Below, one piece after another: positions 35,977 to 44,787 of a stretch of DNA of 49,232 bases. Both the position numbers and the translations under genes were made by a program. Every line of letters begins with the position of its first letter. The stretch's first letter is position 1. The notes beneath the pieces are model-generated. The model worked only from the letters and a program-made list of their open reading frames with translations. It was not told where the DNA came from and made no database searches. The stretch is from Eubacteriales bacterium (GTDB taxonomy: Bacteria; Bacillota; Clostridia; Lachnospirales; Lachnospiraceae). The DNA is taken from contig JAUNSV010000010.1 in assembly GCA_030539055.1 (NCBI GenBank), forward strand, positions 1 to 49,232, read 5' to 3'.

Positions 35977-37539
35977 TTAAACACTTAATTTTGGTGCTTT
36001 GCCTTCTTCTCTTCTTCTCTCTAAATTAGCAAGAGCTGTCTTATGAGCTTCTTCATCACGGCAAAGTGCTGGTTTTTTCATTTTTGTTTTTCCAAGTAAA
36101 TTGGTGTAAGAACCATCTGCCCAGAATATATTTTTTCCAAGGAATGCTGTAATTGCAGCAAATATAGGATTAAGTAAATTAACAAATGCATATGGGAAAT
36201 ACATAAATGGAGACATTCCCAATATTTGTGATTGATATGCACCACAAGCAGTCCATGGGAACATAGGTGACCAAAGTGTACCTGCATCCTCAAGTGATCT
36301 TGATAGCATATTTCTTTGTAATCCTAATTCATCAAATTTATCTACATAAAGTGGTGCTGGAACAGAAATTCCTAAGAATTGATCTCCAAGTGCTGCATCA
36401 CAGAATACTGCTGTAATAAGTGTAGCTAAAACTAAAGAACCAACTGAATTCAATTTCTTCTTTAAATTACCAAACAATGCTTCTACTACTCCTGCTCTCT
36501 CAAGTGCTCCACCATAAGCTACAGCAAGAATAACTAAGTTTATAGTCCACATTGTTCCATCCATACCACCTGCTTTTCCTAAAATTCCAGCAACTGTTTC
36601 ATTTGCAACATTCTCAAATCCAAATCCATAATGGAGAATATCCATAACTGCTACAAGAGATGGACCTGATCCCAATGCTTCCATATAAGCTTGAGGTTGA
36701 AGAATAATTCCAAAAACAACTGCGACTGCAACTGCAATCATTATTCCAACAAGTCCTGGAGTTCTCAAAATACATACAATTATTACAACGACAAGTGGAA
36801 TAAGTGCTAGTGGTGTAATATTGAAATGAACTGCAAATTCTTGTTGAATTCCTTCTGCAACTGTTGGATCATATGTTCCATGGAAACCTAATCCCAAAAT
36901 TGTATATATTACTAACGCTATAATCATTGTTGGAAGTGTGGTTGAAACCATCGCTGTAACGTGATCAAAAAGTCCAGTCTCTGCTACAGCTGCTGCAAGA
37001 TTTGTTGTATCAGAAAGTGGAGAAAATTTATCGCCAACATATGCTCCTGATATAATCATACCTGCTGTTATAGGAGCTGGAACACCTAATCCAGTACCAA
37101 CACCCATCATTGCTATACCCATTGTTGCTGTTGTTGTCCAAGAAGAACCACAAGCAAGACCAACTATAGCACAAAGTATACATCCAACTGGTAAAAACAT
37201 TTTTGGAGTCATAAGATCAAGTCCATAGTATACTAGTGCTGGAATTGTACCTGCCATCATAAATGAAGATACTAAAAGTCCTACTGTACATAAAATAAGT
37301 AAAGCTTCAAGTGTTGCTGATAGTCTAGCTACAATACCTACCATCATATCTTGAAAATCATGACCACAAAAACCACCAACAATACATGCTACACAAATTG
37401 ATACTAAAAGTGGTAAATGTGCATCCGTATAACCAAAACCACTCGCATAATCATAAATCATGAGTGCAGCCATTACTACTATTGGTATAAGTGCTTCAAT
37501 AATATTTGGCTTTCTCACAGGTCTTTTTTCTTTTGCCAT
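35977..37539 (-). CDS. nhaC: NhaC-family Na+/H+ antiporter
   Basis: The 520-aa protein has about 12 membrane segments and the family hallmark around residues 150-190: CGSSWTTTATMG, GAYVGDKFSPLSDTTNLAAA. NhaC-type carriers exchange Na+ for H+, or couple Na+ to organic acid or amine exchange (as in malate/lactate antiporters of this family). The start has AGAGG nine bases upstream. It has its own promoter just past the histidine ammonia-lyase stop, with 99 bp between the two genes, which leaves open a role in moving the substrate or product of that enzyme. Confidence 0.93.
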   Translation of the reverse strand: MAKEKRPVRKPNIIEALIPIVVMAALMIYDYASGFGYTDAHLPLLVSICVACIVGGFCGHDFQDMMVGIVARLSATLEALLILCTVGLLVSSFMMAGTIPALVYYGLDLMTPKMFLPVGCILCAIVGLACGSSWTTTATMGIAMMGVGTGLGVPAPITAGMIISGAYVGDKFSPLSDTTNLAAAVAETGLFDHVTAMVSTTLPTMIIALVIYTILGLGFHGTYDPTVAEGIQQEFAVHFNITPLALIPLVVVIIVCILRTPGLVGIMIAVAVAVVFGIILQPQAYMEALGSGPSLVAVMDILHYGFGFENVANETVAGILGKAGGMDGTMWTINLVILAVAYGGALERAGVVEALFGNLKKKLNSVGSLVLATLITAVFCDAALGDQFLGISVPAPLYVDKFDELGLQRNMLSRSLEDAGTLWSPMFPWTACGAYQSQILGMSPFMYFPYAFVNLLNPIFAAITAFLGKNIFWADGSYTNLLGKTKMKKPALCRDEEAHKTALANLERRREEGKAPKLSV

Positions 37540-37592
37540 TTTTCTTTTCCTCTCTTTTTTTATAAATTTTTCATAAATACTATTAATTCACT

Positions 37593-37621
37593 AATATATC
37601 ACAATTTTAATTTTTTGTCAA
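37593..37621 (-). promoter_or_regulatory. Promoter of the NhaC-family gene
   Basis: Minus-strand TTGACA (37616-37621) and TATATT (37593-37598) with a 17-bp spacer, 53 bases before the ATG. Confidence 0.85.
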
Positions 37622-37638
37622 AACATTATAAAATGCTC

Positions 37639-39201
37639 TTATGCTAATGTTCCAACAACTTTTTGAACTTCTTTTATTGGTGTTTCTTCAAAAATAAGCT
37701 TCTCACATTTTTTGAATTCAGGGTGCATTAATATATCATCTTCTACAAATGGTACTCCTGATTTACGAACAAGGTCAAATACTGCTTTTGCTGCTGGAGA
37801 TACATTTTTTATACCTCTTAATTCTAGTGCTTGACAAACAGCCATAAGTTCAATAGCTTGACAAGATCTTAAATTATCAACTATCATACGAGCTGTTCTT
37901 GCTGCTGTAGTTCCCATAGATACATGATCCTCTTGGTTTGCAGAAGAAGGTATACTATCAACAGAGCAAGGATGTGCATAAGTTTTATTTTCTGATACCA
38001 TAGAAGCTGATGCGTATTGAGCTATCATAAATCCGTTGTTAAGCCCACCTTTTTGACATAAAAATGCAGGTAATCCATAAGATAATGCAGGATTAACCAT
38101 TCTCTCAAGTCTTACTTCAGATATAGAAGCAAGTTCACTTGCAGCAATTCCTAGAGCATCCATTGCTATAGCAACAGGCTCTCCGTGGAAATTACCACCA
38201 GAAATAACTTCATCTTCATCTGGGAATACAAGTGGATTATCTGTAGCTGCATTGATTTCTCTTGACATTAAATCCCATACATATTGAACACACTCTCTTA
38301 TGCCACCTTGAATTTGTGGTAAGCATCTTATTCCATATGCATCTTGAACTTTAATAAAGTCTTCTTTTACTATTCCTGCTGCTTTCAAATCATTGTCATC
38401 GTGTGTAAGTTTAGAACCCTTTGTTAATTTCATCAAATTTGCTGCACAGTCTATTTGGCCTTTGTGTCCACGAACAGCTTGAATTTTTGGATCAAATGCT
38501 TTTCTAATACCAAGTTGAGCCTCGCAGCACATAGCACCAAGAACATCTCCCATTTTTGCCATTTGAACTGTATCCCAAAGAGCTAATGTACCAAATGCAC
38601 ACATTGCATTAGTACCATTAATAAGAGCAAGACCCTCTTTTGATTCCAACTCTATTATAGGAACTCCTGCTTTTTTCATAGCTTCCTCTGATGTCATCAA
38701 TTCGCCTTTATAGTAAGCATTACCAACTCCTATCATAGGTTGAACCATATGAGCAAGAAGTGCTAAATCGCCAGATGCTCCGAGTGAGCCTTTGCTAGGT
38801 ACATATGGAGCTACTCCATTGTTTAGCATATCAATCATAGTTTGAACTGTAGAAAAACGAAGCCCTGAATTACCTTTTACACAAGAATTAGCTCTTAATA
38901 AAAGTAAAGCTCTTGCTACTTCTATTGGAAGTGGGTCTCCCATAGCACATGAATGAGATATAATCAAGTTTTTTTGTAGTGTTTTTGCATCTTTAGGTGG
39001 AATAAATACTTTTTGAAATTCTCCAAAACCAGTTGTTAAACCATAAATTGGTTCTGCTTTTGCTAGTTTTGCTTCCACATAAGAACGAGCTTTATCTACT
39101 TGTTCTTTTGCTTTTGGCGAAATTTCCACTTTTTCTTCATATCGAGCAACCTTAACTACATCTTCAATAGTTAAAGAAAAGCCATCAATTACAATTGCCA
39201 T
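37639..39201 (-). CDS. hutH: Histidine ammonia-lyase
   Basis: The enzyme removes ammonia from L-histidine to give urocanate, using an MIO cofactor formed from Ala-Ser-Gly. Taking the ATG at 39201 (AGGAGG eight bases upstream; an in-frame start 12 codons earlier lacks one) gives 520 aa and places ASG at 142-144, the catalytic Tyr at 53 (YGLTTGFGEF) and His83 in ISHSC, the positions known in Pseudomonas HutH. NQEDHVSMG near the C-terminus carries the catalytic Glu. YGLTTGFG has Thr where HutH usually has Asn, and NGTN replaces NGTQ, so a tyrosine or phenylalanine lyase is a minor alternative. No hutU, hutI or hutG is nearby. Confidence 0.9.
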   Translation of the reverse strand: MAIVIDGFSLTIEDVVKVARYEEKVEISPKAKEQVDKARSYVEAKLAKAEPIYGLTTGFGEFQKVFIPPKDAKTLQKNLIISHSCAMGDPLPIEVARALLLLRANSCVKGNSGLRFSTVQTMIDMLNNGVAPYVPSKGSLGASGDLALLAHMVQPMIGVGNAYYKGELMTSEEAMKKAGVPIIELESKEGLALINGTNAMCAFGTLALWDTVQMAKMGDVLGAMCCEAQLGIRKAFDPKIQAVRGHKGQIDCAANLMKLTKGSKLTHDDNDLKAAGIVKEDFIKVQDAYGIRCLPQIQGGIRECVQYVWDLMSREINAATDNPLVFPDEDEVISGGNFHGEPVAIAMDALGIAASELASISEVRLERMVNPALSYGLPAFLCQKGGLNNGFMIAQYASASMVSENKTYAHPCSVDSIPSSANQEDHVSMGTTAARTARMIVDNLRSCQAIELMAVCQALELRGIKNVSPAAKAVFDLVRKSGVPFVEDDILMHPEFKKCEKLIFEETPIKEVQKVVGTLA

Positions 39202-39263
39202 AATAATTCCTCCTCTACTATAATTGTAAGTTTGCATAAAATTTCACTTACATTATTTATTTT

Positions 39264-39292
39264 ATTGTATATACTAAACAATAAAAAGTCAA
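39264..39292 (-). promoter_or_regulatory. Promoter of hutH
   Basis: Minus-strand TTGACT (39287-39292) and TACAAT (39264-39269), spacer 17 bp, giving a leader of about 55 bases. The remaining 100 bp up to the truB-ribF stop are AT-rich with no riboswitch or strong terminator that I can see. Confidence 0.8.
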
Positions 39293-39395
39293 GGAATTCA
39301 TTGCTATGTTAATATATTGAATATATGTCTTTTGTTATACTTTTTTGATATACGATTTATTTATACCCAAAATAAGCAAAACTTATATGTAAATA

Positions 39396-40844
39396 CTATA
39401 TTTCTATTTTTTGAATGAATTTTAATTGAATATTTTGATCTAATAATTTTGTACACATTTTTAAATTTGTATATTTTGTAAAAATATCTATTTGTTTATT
39501 TTTTGAGATATAACAAACAGCATCTAGTTTTATATCATTTTTTATTATTATTACATGATAATACCCACTTAAAGGAATAATTTTTTCATTGTTTTTTTCA
39601 AATGAAAAATGCTTTTTTTCTACAAATTTTATTCTTCCATTCAAATAATATATTCGATTAAGCATTTTATTTGCATTTACTATATCGCCATCCAGTATGC
39701 AATTCCTAATTAAAGATGAAGAAATAATATGTTTTTCATTATTTATTTTAATTTTTTCTTTATTAATAATGTATAATTTAATATTATATTTATCACAAAT
39801 TTGTTTTAATAAATTTATATCTCCTTTTGCATTTTTGCCAAAAGAACAATCATCTCCAACTATTATTGCTTTTGCTTTTAAATTTTTTATTAAAATCTCT
39901 TCAACAAAAAAATTTGCATCATAATTCATAAAAATTTTATCTAAAGTAATATCTTTTACATTATCTATTCCTAATTCTTTTATTCTTTGAATTTTTTCAC
40001 CAATAGATGTAATATGAGACTTTGACATATCAAATGCTAATACGAAAGATTTTAAATGATCTTTTTTTGATATTTTTTTCATCTCTTTCATTATTTTTAC
40101 ATGACCAATATGCAAAGCATCAAATTTGCCAAAAGTTACTATCGTATCATCTTTACTAAATAAGCAAGGTTTTACAAAAGAGTAATCATTTTTATTTATC
40201 ATTTCTTTTATAGTATTAATTTTGTATGCTTCATTTATATTATAATCATTAATACTTATTCTTTTTAAATTACCCATAGTAGCTGGAATATTTAATTTTT
40301 TTCCTATATCCTTAACAAGTGTTCTTATGTAAGTCCCTTTAGAACAAGAAACAATTATTTTATATTTTTTTTTAGCATAAATTGAATATATTGTAATATT
40401 AATATTCTTTCTTTCAAACTCAATATTTTTTCTTGCTAAATCATAATATCTAATACCATTAAGTCGTTTAGCACTAAATTTTGGTGGTGTTTGAATTTGT
40501 TCTCCTACAAAATCGCTTAATAATTTATTTAATTCTTCTAAATTAGGAAGCTTTATTTGATTATTCTCTATTTGATCTCTTACATCAATTTCTATTTCGC
40601 CTGTAATATCTTCTGTATTTGTTTCTATTCCAAATATCATTTCTGCTTCATACTCTTTTTTACCCTCATTAAAAAAATCATTATACTTTGTTCCTTTTCC
40701 TATCAAACAAATAAGAACTCCAGTAGCATTTGGGTCTAGAGTTCCAGTATGCCCTACTTTTTCATTGAGTAAGTTTTTTAAGATATTATCTATATCTCTT
40801 GATGTATATCCTTTTTCTTTATTAATTACAACTAATCCATCCAT
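39396..40844 (-). CDS. truB-ribF: Fusion of tRNA pseudouridine synthase TruB and FAD synthetase RibF (kinase domain degenerate)
   Basis: One 482-aa frame holds two enzymes that are normally separate neighbours. Residues 1-225 are TruB, which makes pseudouridine 55 in tRNA: GHTGTLDP with catalytic Asp37, RLNGIRYYDLAR, CSKGTYIRTL. No PUA domain follows. Residues about 232-398 are the RibF adenylyltransferase: GKFDALHIGH (HxGH at 245-248), VGDDCSFGKNAKGD (329-342), SSSLIR (375-380) and GDIVNANKMLNR. The rest (400-482) occupies the place of riboflavin kinase, but the family's GFPTAN motif is missing and little else matches, so FMN formation is doubtful. The gene follows nrnA with no gap (stop and ATG adjacent). 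Confidence 0.92.
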   Translation of the reverse strand: MDGLVVINKEKGYTSRDIDNILKNLLNEKVGHTGTLDPNATGVLICLIGKGTKYNDFFNEGKKEYEAEMIFGIETNTEDITGEIEIDVRDQIENNQIKLPNLEELNKLLSDFVGEQIQTPPKFSAKRLNGIRYYDLARKNIEFERKNINITIYSIYAKKKYKIIVSCSKGTYIRTLVKDIGKKLNIPATMGNLKRISINDYNINEAYKINTIKEMINKNDYSFVKPCLFSKDDTIVTFGKFDALHIGHVKIMKEMKKISKKDHLKSFVLAFDMSKSHITSIGEKIQRIKELGIDNVKDITLDKIFMNYDANFFVEEILIKNLKAKAIIVGDDCSFGKNAKGDINLLKQICDKYNIKLYIINKEKIKINNEKHIISSSLIRNCILDGDIVNANKMLNRIYYLNGRIKFVEKKHFSFEKNNEKIIPLSGYYHVIIIKNDIKLDAVCYISKNKQIDIFTKYTNLKMCTKLLDQNIQLKFIQKIEI

Positions 40845-41792
40845 TTATATTTGCTTTTTTATTTCTTGTAGTAATATCTCAATTATTTCTTCACTTTGTG
40901 CTTTGATATTACCACCAGCTGCCAATTTATGGCCCCCTCCCTTAAAATTTAAACATACTTCCGATACATCCAAATTATCATCATTTGACCTTAATGATAC
41001 TTTGTACTCTCCACGAGTTATTTCATAAGCAAAAATTGCACACTTAATACCTTTAGTTTCTCTTATATAAGCAATTATATTATCTATATCTTTTTTACCT
41101 ACATGAAAATCAGCTTGCTCTTTTAATGTAAGATAAGTGTATACTACTTTATTATCATAATATCTCTTAAGTCTTTGCAAACAAAAACCTGTAACTATTT
41201 GTTGATAAAAAGTTTTAGTATAAAATGTTTCTTCTTGAATATAATTAAAATCAATATCCTTTTGCATCAAAAATGATGCAATCTCCATAGTATGAGGCGA
41301 TGTAGTTTTAAATCTAAAAACTCCCGTATCATGAATAATACCAAGGTATAAACATTCTGCTACAAATTTATTTATATATTGTTTATTCATCAAATCAAAA
41401 CATACTTCACATGTAGAAGAAGCATCTTCTTTAATAATAGCATATTTTGAAGTAATATTATTTGTTTTGTGGTGGTCAAGAATAATTAGTGTTGTAGCAT
41501 TTCGTAAATACTTTTCAAATTCACCTGTTCTATCCATACTTGAAGAATCAAGCAAGATACACAAATCATAATTCTTATTGTTGCAATTCATACTAATTAT
41601 ATTTTCAAAACCTTTTAAAAAAGAAAATTTAATATTTGGTTTTTGCAAATATACATCCACTTCTTTATCATTATACATATTCAAAATATAATTATACATT
41701 CCTAAGTTAGAACCAACACAATCACCATCTGGATTAATATGACCCGTAATACAAATCGATTTTGCTTTTTTTATTTCTTCATCTAAATTCAT
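40845..41792 (-). CDS. nrnA: DHH-family phosphoesterase NrnA
   Basis: NrnA hydrolyses short RNA oligonucleotides and pAp, and related enzymes act on c-di-AMP products. The 315-aa protein has the DHH domain motifs HINPDGDCVGS (about 18-28), LLDSSSMDRTG, ILDHHKTN (about 103-110) and HDTGVFRF, and the DHHA1 domain ending GGGHKLAAGG. It is preceded by holA (11-bp gap) and immediately followed by truB-ribF; in many Firmicutes nrnA and truB sit beside rbfA and infB, which are absent here. Confidence 0.95.
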   Translation of the reverse strand: MNLDEEIKKAKSICITGHINPDGDCVGSNLGMYNYILNMYNDKEVDVYLQKPNIKFSFLKGFENIISMNCNNKNYDLCILLDSSSMDRTGEFEKYLRNATTLIILDHHKTNNITSKYAIIKEDASSTCEVCFDLMNKQYINKFVAECLYLGIIHDTGVFRFKTTSPHTMEIASFLMQKDIDFNYIQEETFYTKTFYQQIVTGFCLQRLKRYYDNKVVYTYLTLKEQADFHVGKKDIDNIIAYIRETKGIKCAIFAYEITRGEYKVSLRSNDDNLDVSEVCLNFKGGGHKLAAGGNIKAQSEEIIEILLQEIKKQI

Positions 41793-41803
41793 AATTCACC
41801 TTT

Positions 41804-42778
41804 TTATGTTGAAAGAATAATTAATATTGCTTCGTCAACAGTAATATCTCCATTTTTTATATTTTTTTCTAAATTCAAAATTTGTAAGTATTTATTTGAA
41901 AAATAATTATATGAATGAGTGCGAATAATATTTAATATTTTGTTTACTTTCCAATTTTCTATTTTTAATAAATCTTTAATATCACTTGCATCCTTACCAT
42001 CATTAATTAATTCTTTTGATATAATCATTTGAGTATAATTTGTTCTTAATAAAGAAAATAATATTTGATTTGTGCCATTCTCTTTCTTTAATAATATTTG
42101 TTTATAAATAGAAAAACACTTTTTTTCATTGTTTGTATTCTTATAAGTAATTATATCAAATATTTTATTTTGATAATTTTCTATACATATTGCATCTATA
42201 TCTTCATTTGTTATATTAGTTTTATCATAAGTATAAGAAGTGATTTTGTCCATTTCATTTTTTAAAAGATCCATTGATAAACCAACTTTATTAATAATAT
42301 TAGAAATAGTATTCACATCTATATTAATTTTTTCTTTTGTAAAATTAGAATGCATCCATTTTTTTATTGTATTTTCATCTTGAGTATTTAATTCACAAGA
42401 GTATCCATTTTCTAATATATACTTATATATATTATTTTTATAATCAATATTGTCTTCAATAAATAAGAAAACATTAATATCTTTATTTTCTTTTATTTTA
42501 CATAATAACTCTTCATCATTCTTTTTTAAACTATCTGTAAATTGAAATATTATTAATTTTTTATCACTAAAAAAAGGATATGCTTCAATAATGTCAAATA
42601 CTTTTTGTTTATCTAAAAAAATATCTTTTGTAATTATTTTAATATTTATATCATTTTCTTTTTTAAAAAGCTCAATAAATTTATTTTTAAATTGTCTTAA
42701 TAAATAATCTTCGTTGCCAAATAAAGCATATATATGCTCTAATGTATTATTTTTTATATCATTATTTATTTTTTTCAT
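41804..42778 (-). CDS. holA: DNA polymerase III delta subunit
   Basis: HolA opens and loads the sliding clamp as part of the clamp-loader complex. The 324-aa protein starts with a short leader then YALFGNEDYLLRQF, the usual HolA N-terminus, and continues through an AAA-like domain without Walker motifs (FFSDKKLIIFQF, the helical LSMDLLKNEMDKI) into the C-terminal collar helices. There is no ribosome site before the ATG and no later Met before residue 174, and a -10 box ends seven bases upstream, so translation is probably from a leaderless transcript. It begins an operon with nrnA and truB-ribF. Confidence 0.92.
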   Translation of the reverse strand: MKKINNDIKNNTLEHIYALFGNEDYLLRQFKNKFIELFKKENDINIKIITKDIFLDKQKVFDIIEAYPFFSDKKLIIFQFTDSLKKNDEELLCKIKENKDINVFLFIEDNIDYKNNIYKYILENGYSCELNTQDENTIKKWMHSNFTKEKINIDVNTISNIINKVGLSMDLLKNEMDKITSYTYDKTNITNEDIDAICIENYQNKIFDIITYKNTNNEKKCFSIYKQILLKKENGTNQILFSLLRTNYTQMIISKELINDGKDASDIKDLLKIENWKVNKILNIIRTHSYNYFSNKYLQILNLEKNIKNGDITVDEAILIILST

Positions 42779-42785
42779 AAAAAGT

Positions 42786-42794
42786 ATTATATCA
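42786..42794 (-). promoter_or_regulatory. Extended -10 promoter of holA, leaderless
   Basis: Minus strand reads TGATATAAT then seven bases then the holA ATG. The +1 is expected at or within a base or two of the A of ATG. No clear -35 match is present. Confidence 0.7.
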
Positions 42795-42809
42795 AATTCA
42801 TATAAAATA

Positions 42810-42818
42810 TGCTATAAT
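42810..42818 (+). promoter_or_regulatory. Extended -10 promoter of hemW, leaderless
   Basis: Plus strand reads TGCTATAAT then seven bases (TATTTGT) then ATG at 42826. It mirrors the holA promoter; 21 bp separate the two -10 hexamers, so each occupies the other's -35 region. Confidence 0.7.
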
Positions 42819-42825
42819 TATTTGT

Positions 42826-44019
42826 ATGGATTTATATGATTATTATACAAATTTAGGATATATTAGACCAATGGGAATTTATATTCATATACCTTTTTGT
42901 GAGAGGAAGTGTTCCTATTGCGATTTTTTATCATTTTATGCAAAAGATAATATAATAAAACAATATATAGAAATTCTTAAAAAAGAAATAGTATCAAAAA
43001 AATTTTTAGCTAATGGAAAAGACATATGCACAATTTATATTGGTGGTGGTACTCCATCATTCATAAACCCAGAGTATATAAAACAAATTATTAATTTAAT
43101 AAAAGAAAACTATAATACAATTGATTCTTTAGAAATAACAATAGAATTGAATCCACATAGTGCTATAAAAGATAATTTATATAAGTATAAAGAGTATAAG
43201 ATTAATCGCTTAAGCATAGGTGCACAAAGTACTAATAATGATGAGTTGAATGCACTTGGAAGAATACACACTTATGAAGATTTTTTGCAAACAATGGACT
43301 TCATTTTAAGATTAAAATTTCAAAATGTAAATATTGACTTAATGAATGGTATTCCACTTCAAACTCTTGCTTCTTGGAAAAATACTTTAAAAAAAATAAT
43401 ACTATTTAAGCCAACGCATTTATCTATATATAATCTAATATTAGAAGAAAATACTGAGTTATATAAACTTAATAATGAGGGTTCTCTCAATCTACCAAAT
43501 GAAAAATGTATAACACTAATGGATTTAGATACTTTTGATATTTTAGAAGATCATGGATATGAAAGATACGAAATAAGTAATTATTGTAAAAAGGGATTTG
43601 AGAGTAAACATAACCTTGGCTATTGGAGTGATATCCCATACATCGGATTTGGACTTGGTGCATCTTCATATATTGATAATATTAGATATAAAAATATTTC
43701 AAATTTTTCAAAATATTTAAATTTGAATTTTGATATTTTTCAAAATAATAAACTTAATGAAGAGTATTATGATAGTATAGAAGTATTAAATCAAAAAGAA
43801 TTAATAAAAGAGTATGTAATGCTTGGTTTAAGAAAAGTAAATGGAATAAATATTATTCAATTTAAAAATAAGTTTAATGTAGATTTTAGAGAATATTTTG
43901 ACCAAAAATTAGAAAAGTATTTATTAAATTCTATGATTGTACACGATGGTTCATATTATCATTTTACAAAAAGAGGAATGGATGTATCAAATACTATTTT
44001 GTCGGATTTATTGTTTTAA
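42826..44019 (+). CDS. hemW: Radical SAM protein HemW (HemN-like haem chaperone)
   Basis: The 397-aa protein has the family start MGIYIHIPFC and the iron-sulphur site CERKCSYC (CxxxCxxC, about 25-32), then YIGGGTPSFI, RLSIGAQSTNNDELNALGR and the HemN C-terminal domain. HemW is thought to insert haem rather than oxidise coproporphyrinogen. The ATG at 42826 places 15 residues before MGIYIH; it is the only start consistent with the promoter if the message is leaderless. An ATG at 42871 has AGGA 13 bases upstream and is the alternative. This is the only plus-strand gene; it converges with comFC, three bases between stops. Confidence 0.93.
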   Translation: MDLYDYYTNLGYIRPMGIYIHIPFCERKCSYCDFLSFYAKDNIIKQYIEILKKEIVSKKFLANGKDICTIYIGGGTPSFINPEYIKQIINLIKENYNTIDSLEITIELNPHSAIKDNLYKYKEYKINRLSIGAQSTNNDELNALGRIHTYEDFLQTMDFILRLKFQNVNIDLMNGIPLQTLASWKNTLKKIILFKPTHLSIYNLILEENTELYKLNNEGSLNLPNEKCITLMDLDTFDILEDHGYERYEISNYCKKGFESKHNLGYWSDIPYIGFGLGASSYIDNIRYKNISNFSKYLNLNFDIFQNNKLNEEYYDSIEVLNQKELIKEYVMLGLRKVNGINIIQFKNKFNVDFREYFDQKLEKYLLNSMIVHDGSYYHFTKRGMDVSNTILSDLLF

Positions 44020-44022
44020 AAA

Positions 44023-44787
44023 TTATAAAGAATCAACAATTGCTATAGAAAGAAAATAAATATTTTTTACATTTTTTTCTTTTAAAGCTTTTGCACAGGA
44101 TTCTATAGTAGCACCAGTAGTATAAATATCATCTATTAAGCATATTGATTCAATATTTATATTATTTTTACACAAAAAAGCATTTGATAAATTTTTTATA
44201 CGGTCATTAATATCTAACTTGTTTTGCGTTTTTGTATCTTTAACTCTAAATAATATATCTTCTCTTACAGGGATTTTGATATTTTCTTTTAATAAATTAT
44301 TTGATAAACTCCTTGCAATTAAAGAAGCTTGATTATAACCTCTATTAAGAAATCTTTTTTTGTGTATTGGTATTGGGATTATAGCATCAATATTCATTTT
44401 AAGTATTTGCTTTTTGAACTTTTTTGCAAGAAAAAAACCATAACAATCTGCATACTCTGATCTATTTGAATATTTCATTCTATGAATTGATTCTTTTATT
44501 GTATCATTATATCTAAACAATCCTAATCCATAATCATAATATGATTTTTTATTTGCATATTTTTCTTTACAATTATGACAATATGCTTCATTTGAATCAT
44601 CTAGTGCAGCACCACATTTATTACAAAATGGTTCACTAATAAAATTGATTTTGCTTGCACAATCACTACAAAAATATTGATTATTATTACTTGTACCATA
44701 ATTTAATACTTTATCACAGAATACACATCTTTTAGGAAAGAAAAGATCTGCAACATAATGAGGAATGTCTTTTATTTTCATTTTCAT
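44023..44787 (-). CDS. comFC: ComF family protein (ComFC-like phosphoribosyltransferase fold)
   Basis: The 254-aa protein acts in DNA uptake or recombination with a PRT-fold domain. The N-terminal zinc-ribbon has paired cysteines (CVFC, CSDC, CNKC, CHNC; about 20-75), followed by AIIPIPIHKKRFLNRGYNQA and the PRPP-loop ICLIDDIYTTGATIES. The ATG overlaps the end of recD2 by 56 bases and has TGGAG five bases upstream. Its place next to a helicase recalls comF operons in which a helicase (ComFA) precedes ComFC, though here the helicase is RecD2. Confidence 0.93.
   Translation of the reverse strand: MKMKIKDIPHYVADLFFPKRCVFCDKVLNYGTSNNNQYFCSDCASKINFISEPFCNKCGAALDDSNEAYCHNCKEKYANKKSYYDYGLGLFRYNDTIKESIHRMKYSNRSEYADCYGFFLAKKFKKQILKMNIDAIIPIPIHKKRFLNRGYNQASLIARSLSNNLLKENIKIPVREDILFRVKDTKTQNKLDINDRIKNLSNAFLCKNNINIESICLIDDIYTTGATIESCAKALKEKNVKNIYFLSIAIVDSL

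Noticed and set aside
39202-39395. Possible riboswitch or T-box before hutH
   Set aside because: The predicted leader is only about 55 bases and I see no T-box, aptamer or anti-terminator pairing.
39396-40844. truB-ribF fusion as a sequencing artefact
   Set aside because: An error that removes a stop would have to leave both domains in frame with a natural linker and conserved spacing; a single clean frame is simpler, though reads would settle it.
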